From Bacillota bacterium (GTDB taxonomy: Bacteria; Bacillota; Clostridia; DSM-8532), in contig JAEXPO010000283.1 in the NCBI GenBank assembly GCA_023446675.1, positions 1 through 9,033 of the forward strand: DNA of 9,033 nt, in the 5' to 3' direction. Made by a program: the position numbers and the translations under genes. Under the pieces are notes generated by a model. That model saw nothing but the letters and a program-made list of their open reading frames with translations, searched no databases and was not told the DNA's origin. Numbering within the stretch: position 1 is the stretch's first letter; each line of letters begins with the position of its first letter. This document shows, in pieces, positions 6,084 to 9,033 of the stretch.

Positions 6084-6111
6084 CGTAATCGGCCCGAAAG
6101 GCCCGGTTACG
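6084..6111 (+). other. Stem-loop between second propeller gene and aminotransferase gene
   Basis: GGCC (6091-6094) and GGCC (6100-6103) close a CGAAA loop. The stem continues past one bulged C (6104) through seven more pairs, one of them G-T, to C6084 and G6111. A smaller GGAC/GTCC repeat (6111-6125) follows. No T-run follows, so it is not a standard terminator. It may cause partial attenuation, or mark an mRNA processing or stabilising point in the operon. Confidence 0.5.
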
Positions 6112-6164
6112 GACGGCGGCTGTCCCTATATTTCCACAGGATGAATAATTTTAGGAGGTAGACA

Positions 6165-7418
6165 ATGATGTCTAACATGAAAAACAAGCTTAGTGATCCT
6201 TCCGGAAGAGGAAAGGTTGAAGGCTACAGGGTCATTTTCCCTCAGATGCAGCATCCCTACACTCAGGCTGAAATTGACGCTGTCATTGATGTTATGAAGC
6301 ATGCCGAAGGCCAGACTCAGGACAAATACCTGGAAAAATTCGAGCAGGATTTTGCGGCCTTTGTGGGCGCCAGACATGCCTTTGGCGTATCCAACTGCAC
6401 CAACGCCCTGAAGCTTTCCGCTATTTTCCTTAATATAAGGCCCGGCGACGAGGTTATCGCCCCCGCCTATACCTACTGCGCAACAGCCATTCCCTTCGGC
6501 GACATGGGCGCTAAAATTGTCTGGGCCGATATTCATCCCGAAACCTGGACCATTGATCCGGCGGATATTGAAAGAAAAATTACCGACAAGACCAAAGCTA
6601 TTATCGCAGTTCATCTTCTGGGCATTCCCTGCGACATGAAGCGCATTATGGAAATTGCGCACAGGTATAAGCTCAAGGTGGTTGAGGATTGCGCCCAGGC
6701 TCTGGACTGCCGCATTGACGGTCAGCATGTGGGAACCTTTGGTGATTTTGGCTGCTACAGCTTTCACGCGGCTAAGACCATGACCACTCTGGGTGAGGGA
6801 GGTATGCTGGTTGTAAAGGACGACGCCGTCGCGGAATGTGTACCCGGTGTACGCCACAACGGGCTTTGCGCCTTTCAGGGCGAAAGGGAGCGTTACTGGG
6901 TTCCCGCCATGAGCAATGTGGATATGTTCTGGGAAGGCCAGTGGCCCCAGAATTTCTGTCTCGGAGAGGCTCAGTGCGCTCTGGGCTCGCAGCAGCTTAA
7001 AAGCGTTATTCCCAACAACCGGGTATTAATGGCCCAGGATAAGAAAATCCGCGAGGGGCTTAAGGATGTTCCCGAAATTTCCTTTCCCCGGATTATTGAG
7101 GGCGGCAGATACGTGGTTCACCAGTATATCATGCACTTTGACGGATCGGCCTTCGGCAAAAACAGGAACGACCTTCTGGATTTAATCACGGCAAGGTACG
7201 GTGTTCGCTGTATTGTTCAGTATTATCCGCTTTACCGGTATCCGCTCTTTAAAAAGCTGGGCGCAGGGGAGCATGACTGCCCCGTGCTTGAAAAATGGTG
7301 GGACAACAGTTTTTCCTTCCCCTGGTGGTGCGGAATTGACGATTACACCCTGTCCGTTATGATTGACGCCGTGAAGAATGCCGTCAATGATTTAAAGACC
7401 GGGGCTGAAAGAGGATAA
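6165..7418 (+). CDS. DegT/DnrJ/EryC1/StrS-family PLP-dependent sugar aminotransferase
   Basis: This 417-residue fold-type I enzyme matches the family throughout. The Schiff-base lysine is K204 in SFHAAKTMTTLGEGGM (199-214). D175 in VVEDCAQA (172-179) would hold the PLP ring nitrogen. Substrate-side family motifs are GVSNCTNALKLS (74-85), GDEVIAPAYTYCATA (94-108) and FCLGEAQCALGSQQL (264-278). Family members transfer an amino group, usually from glutamate, to a keto-sugar or cyclitol, mostly in biosynthesis. Two ATGs stand in tandem (6165 and 6168) behind AGGAGG at 6153-6158; either fits. It is followed after 4 bases by the lyase gene, so the two are probably coupled in translation. Here it sits in what looks like a catabolic operon, where it might remove rather than add an amino group; that is inference. 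Aminotransferase assignment is firm, substrate unknown. Confidence 0.92.
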   Translation: MMSNMKNKLSDPSGRGKVEGYRVIFPQMQHPYTQAEIDAVIDVMKHAEGQTQDKYLEKFEQDFAAFVGARHAFGVSNCTNALKLSAIFLNIRPGDEVIAPAYTYCATAIPFGDMGAKIVWADIHPETWTIDPADIERKITDKTKAIIAVHLLGIPCDMKRIMEIAHRYKLKVVEDCAQALDCRIDGQHVGTFGDFGCYSFHAAKTMTTLGEGGMLVVKDDAVAECVPGVRHNGLCAFQGERERYWVPAMSNVDMFWEGQWPQNFCLGEAQCALGSQQLKSVIPNNRVLMAQDKKIREGLKDVPEISFPRIIEGGRYVVHQYIMHFDGSAFGKNRNDLLDLITARYGVRCIVQYYPLYRYPLFKKLGAGEHDCPVLEKWWDNSFSFPWWCGIDDYTLSVMIDAVKNAVNDLKTGAERG

Positions 7419-7422
7419 GACT

Positions 7423-8337
7423 ATGGCTGATACAACGCAAAAGGCTTGCTTTAAAGGAATTGTGGCCCCTATTGTTTCTCCCTGTGACGAAAAAGACAAT
7501 CTGGATATGGCGGCGCTGACCGGGAATTTTGAACGCTTGCTGAAATCTCCCATTGACGGTATGTATCTGTGCGGGGGAACGGGAGACGGTGAGAACCTTT
7601 CGCTTGAAGAAAGGAAGTTAATTACGCAAATGCTGGCGCCCGAGCTTAAGCGGGCGGGCAAATGCGCTATCATTCACGTGGGGCAGACCCATCAGCGCCA
7701 TGCGGTGGCCCTTTGCGAGCACGCCGCGCAAGTAGGCGCGGACGCGGTGGCGAGCATTCCTCCTCGGGCGCCGCAGAAGGAAACGGCCGCTTTTTACCGG
7801 GCGCTGGCCTCGGCGGACCTTCCTGTATTTGTTTATTACATACCCGCCGTTACGGGAAAGGCCTCCCCACTGGAGGAGCTTTGTGAAATTCTGGACATTC
7901 CGGGTGTCGCGGGGATAAAAATGAGCGACTGGAATCTTTTTCTTCTGCGCCAGGTCAAGCTGCTTTACCCTGAAAAAATTGTCTATTCGGGCTATGACGA
8001 GCTTCTGGCATTGGGTCTTCTTTCCGGCGCGGACGGAAGCATAGGCACCTGGGCCAATCTGTTCCCGGACATGTACGCCAAGGCCTACCGGCTTGCCGGT
8101 GAGGGACGGCTTAATGAACTGACGGCTCTTCAAAACAAATTCACGGCCTTTTTGGCTCTGGGCTGGCGCTTCGGAATTATTGACACCTTCGAGGAGCTGA
8201 TGGCGGCAAAGGGCTATGCCAAAAGATGCTTTAGAAGCCCGTCCTCCTGGTATCCGGGAAAAGTGGGTGAAGCGGCGCTAAGGGAGCTTCTCAGCCGGAT
8301 GGAGGATATTGACGGCTTTGTCGCATCCCTTCCGTGA
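7423..8337 (+). CDS. DapA-superfamily aldolase, N-acetylneuraminate-lyase-like
   Basis: This 304-residue TIM-barrel class I aldolase has the expected parts: K166 in VAGIKMSD as Schiff-base lysine, Y138 in VFVYYIP as the catalytic tyrosine, and a GGTGDGENLS loop (51-60) for the pyruvate carboxylate. The stretch SGYDELLALGLLSGADGSIG (189-208) closely follows NanA's GYDE...GLLAGADGGIG signature, in which Asp and Glu contact the sugar tail. This favours a sialic-acid-lyase-like enzyme over dihydrodipicolinate synthase. Such enzymes reversibly split 2-keto-3-deoxy sugar acids into pyruvate and an aldose. One difference is visible: the Ser of NanA's GGSTGE is Gly52 here, and Glu becomes Asp55. The start has GAGGA at 7411-7415, inside the end of the aminotransferase gene. 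Substrate could be a sialic, legionaminic-type or shorter keto-deoxy acid. Confidence 0.85.
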   Translation: MADTTQKACFKGIVAPIVSPCDEKDNLDMAALTGNFERLLKSPIDGMYLCGGTGDGENLSLEERKLITQMLAPELKRAGKCAIIHVGQTHQRHAVALCEHAAQVGADAVASIPPRAPQKETAAFYRALASADLPVFVYYIPAVTGKASPLEELCEILDIPGVAGIKMSDWNLFLLRQVKLLYPEKIVYSGYDELLALGLLSGADGSIGTWANLFPDMYAKAYRLAGEGRLNELTALQNKFTAFLALGWRFGIIDTFEELMAAKGYAKRCFRSPSSWYPGKVGEAALRELLSRMEDIDGFVASLP

Positions 8338-8352
8338 AATTAGGAGGTTATC

Positions 8353-9033
8353 ATGAAATACACAGCGCTTAAAGGAATTAACAGCGGGGTGTCCACAATC
8401 TGCCTGGGCACCATGACCTTTGGTAACCCTGTGGCGGAAAAGGAGGCGGCGGGCCTTATAAGCCACGCCTTTGACAGGGGCGTCAACTTCATTGATACCG
8501 CCAACATGTACGAGGGCTACAACAGAGTGGCGGGATCCTCGGGAGGAGTGGCGGAGGAAATTGTCGGGAAAGCGGTTAAAGGCATCCGAAGCCGGTTTGT
8601 TATAGCCACAAAGCTGGGGATGAAGGTGGGGGAGGCTCCCGAGGACGAGCTGACCAGCCCCGGGGCCATAGATAAACAGCTTCATAAAAGCCTTCGCAGG
8701 CTGTCCACCGATTATATCGATATTTACTACCTGCACAGACATGATCCCGTCACTCCTCCGGAAGAAATCTGCAGCGAGCTGGGCAGGCACCTTAAGTCAG
8801 GCAAAATACGGAGCTACGGCGTAAGCAATTATACGGCGGAGCAGCTTAGAGCCCTTCTTGAGGCCGCCGTGAAAACCGGAATACCCAAGCCTGTTCTGTG
8901 TCAGCCGCCACTCAGCCTGCTTAATATCGGGGCCTTGAGCGGGCTTATCCCTCTTTGCAGGGACGAAGGTATCGGCGTTGTGCCTTATCAGGTTTTGGAG
9001 GGCGGCCTGCTTACAGGAAAATACCTGCGGGGC
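8353..9033 (+). CDS. Aldo/keto reductase, N-terminal 227 residues (runs off right edge)
   Basis: The reading frame is open to the window end. The catalytic tetrad is visible: D48 and Y53 in FIDTANMY, K87 in IATKLG and H128 in YYLHRHD. The family signature SGKIRSYGVSN follows at about 147-157, and VLCQPPLSLLN matches the beta-strand that stacks on the nicotinamide. Enzymes of this family use NAD(P)H to interconvert carbonyls and alcohols on sugars and other small molecules, in the cytoplasm. The ATG has AGGAGG at 8342-8347 and begins 15 bases after the lyase stop codon, so it belongs to the same operon. It may reduce the aldose released by the lyase, or oxidise a hydroxyl to give the aminotransferase a keto substrate; both are inference. 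An insertion rich in Gly/Ser (60-65) follows the tyrosine. The C-terminal cofactor-binding part lies outside the window. Confidence 0.9.
   Translation, partial: MKYTALKGINSGVSTICLGTMTFGNPVAEKEAAGLISHAFDRGVNFIDTANMYEGYNRVAGSSGGVAEEIVGKAVKGIRSRFVIATKLGMKVGEAPEDELTSPGAIDKQLHKSLRRLSTDYIDIYYLHRHDPVTPPEEICSELGRHLKSGKIRSYGVSNYTAEQLRALLEAAVKTGIPKPVLCQPPLSLLNIGALSGLIPLCRDEGIGVVPYQVLEGGLLTGKYLRG

Noticed and set aside
6126..6857. Long open frame (243 codons) on the minus strand opposite the aminotransferase gene
   Set aside because: It lies antisense to a well-supported PLP enzyme with all its motifs, has no convincing ribosome binding site, and its product shows no recognisable domain.
7618..8133. 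Minus-strand open frame opposite the lyase gene
   Set aside because: It is a shadow of the aldolase reading frame, rich in Arg/Gly/Pro low-order sequence with no family features.
7423..8337. Annotation as dihydrodipicolinate synthase (dapA)
   Set aside because: The GYDE...SGADGSIG stretch fits N-acetylneuraminate lyases better, and the sugar-catabolic neighbourhood does not suggest lysine synthesis.
1..9033. tRNA, rRNA, CRISPR array, insertion sequence or phage genes
   Set aside because: No tRNA-like cloverleaf, spaced direct-repeat array, transposase-like frame or terminal inverted repeats were seen; the window reads as an ordinary chromosomal sugar-utilisation locus.

Overview
The window is a complete-looking carbohydrate uptake and catabolism locus from a low-to-medium GC Gram-positive bacterium. 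The best guess is a Clostridia/Lachnospiraceae- or Paenibacillaceae-type Firmicute. This rests on near-perfect AAGGAGG ribosome binding sites, consensus sigma-A type promoters, an AT-only intergenic region between genes of roughly balanced GC, a lipobox-type substrate-binding protein, and LplB/YtcP-type permeases with no ATPase gene beside them. The genus cannot be read from the sequence.

Layout. Minus strand, leftwards from 2047: two ABC permeases (2047-1097 and 1081-179), then the first 29 codons of a lipoprotein substrate-binding protein (87-1, cut by the window edge). A 433-base AT-rich divergent control region (2048-2480) follows. It holds a perfect-consensus promoter for the transporter operon, a strong promoter for the regulator, and a family of AT-only palindromes. 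Plus strand, rightwards: a LacI-family regulator (2481-3521), a 158-base gap with structured-RNA potential, then a tightly spaced gene row. The row is two cytoplasmic beta-propeller proteins of the sialidase superfamily (3680-4870, 4894-6081), a DegT/DnrJ/EryC1-type PLP aminotransferase (6165-7418), an N-acetylneuraminate-lyase-like aldolase (7423-8337), and an aldo/keto reductase cut by the right edge (8353-9033).

Working model (inference). The lipoprotein and two permeases import a glycoside or sugar acid, energised by a shared ATPase encoded elsewhere. The two propeller enzymes, which lack signal peptides, would process it inside the cell. The lyase-like aldolase would cleave a 2-keto-3-deoxy sugar acid to pyruvate and an aldose, while the aminotransferase and aldo/keto reductase exchange amino/keto and carbonyl/alcohol groups. 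The LacI-family protein probably represses both divergent units in response to a pathway sugar. The aminotransferase inside what otherwise looks like a sialic-acid-type catabolic operon, with no recognisable nanE, nanK or nagB in view, makes the substrate unclear. It may be an unusual amino sugar or nonulosonic acid.
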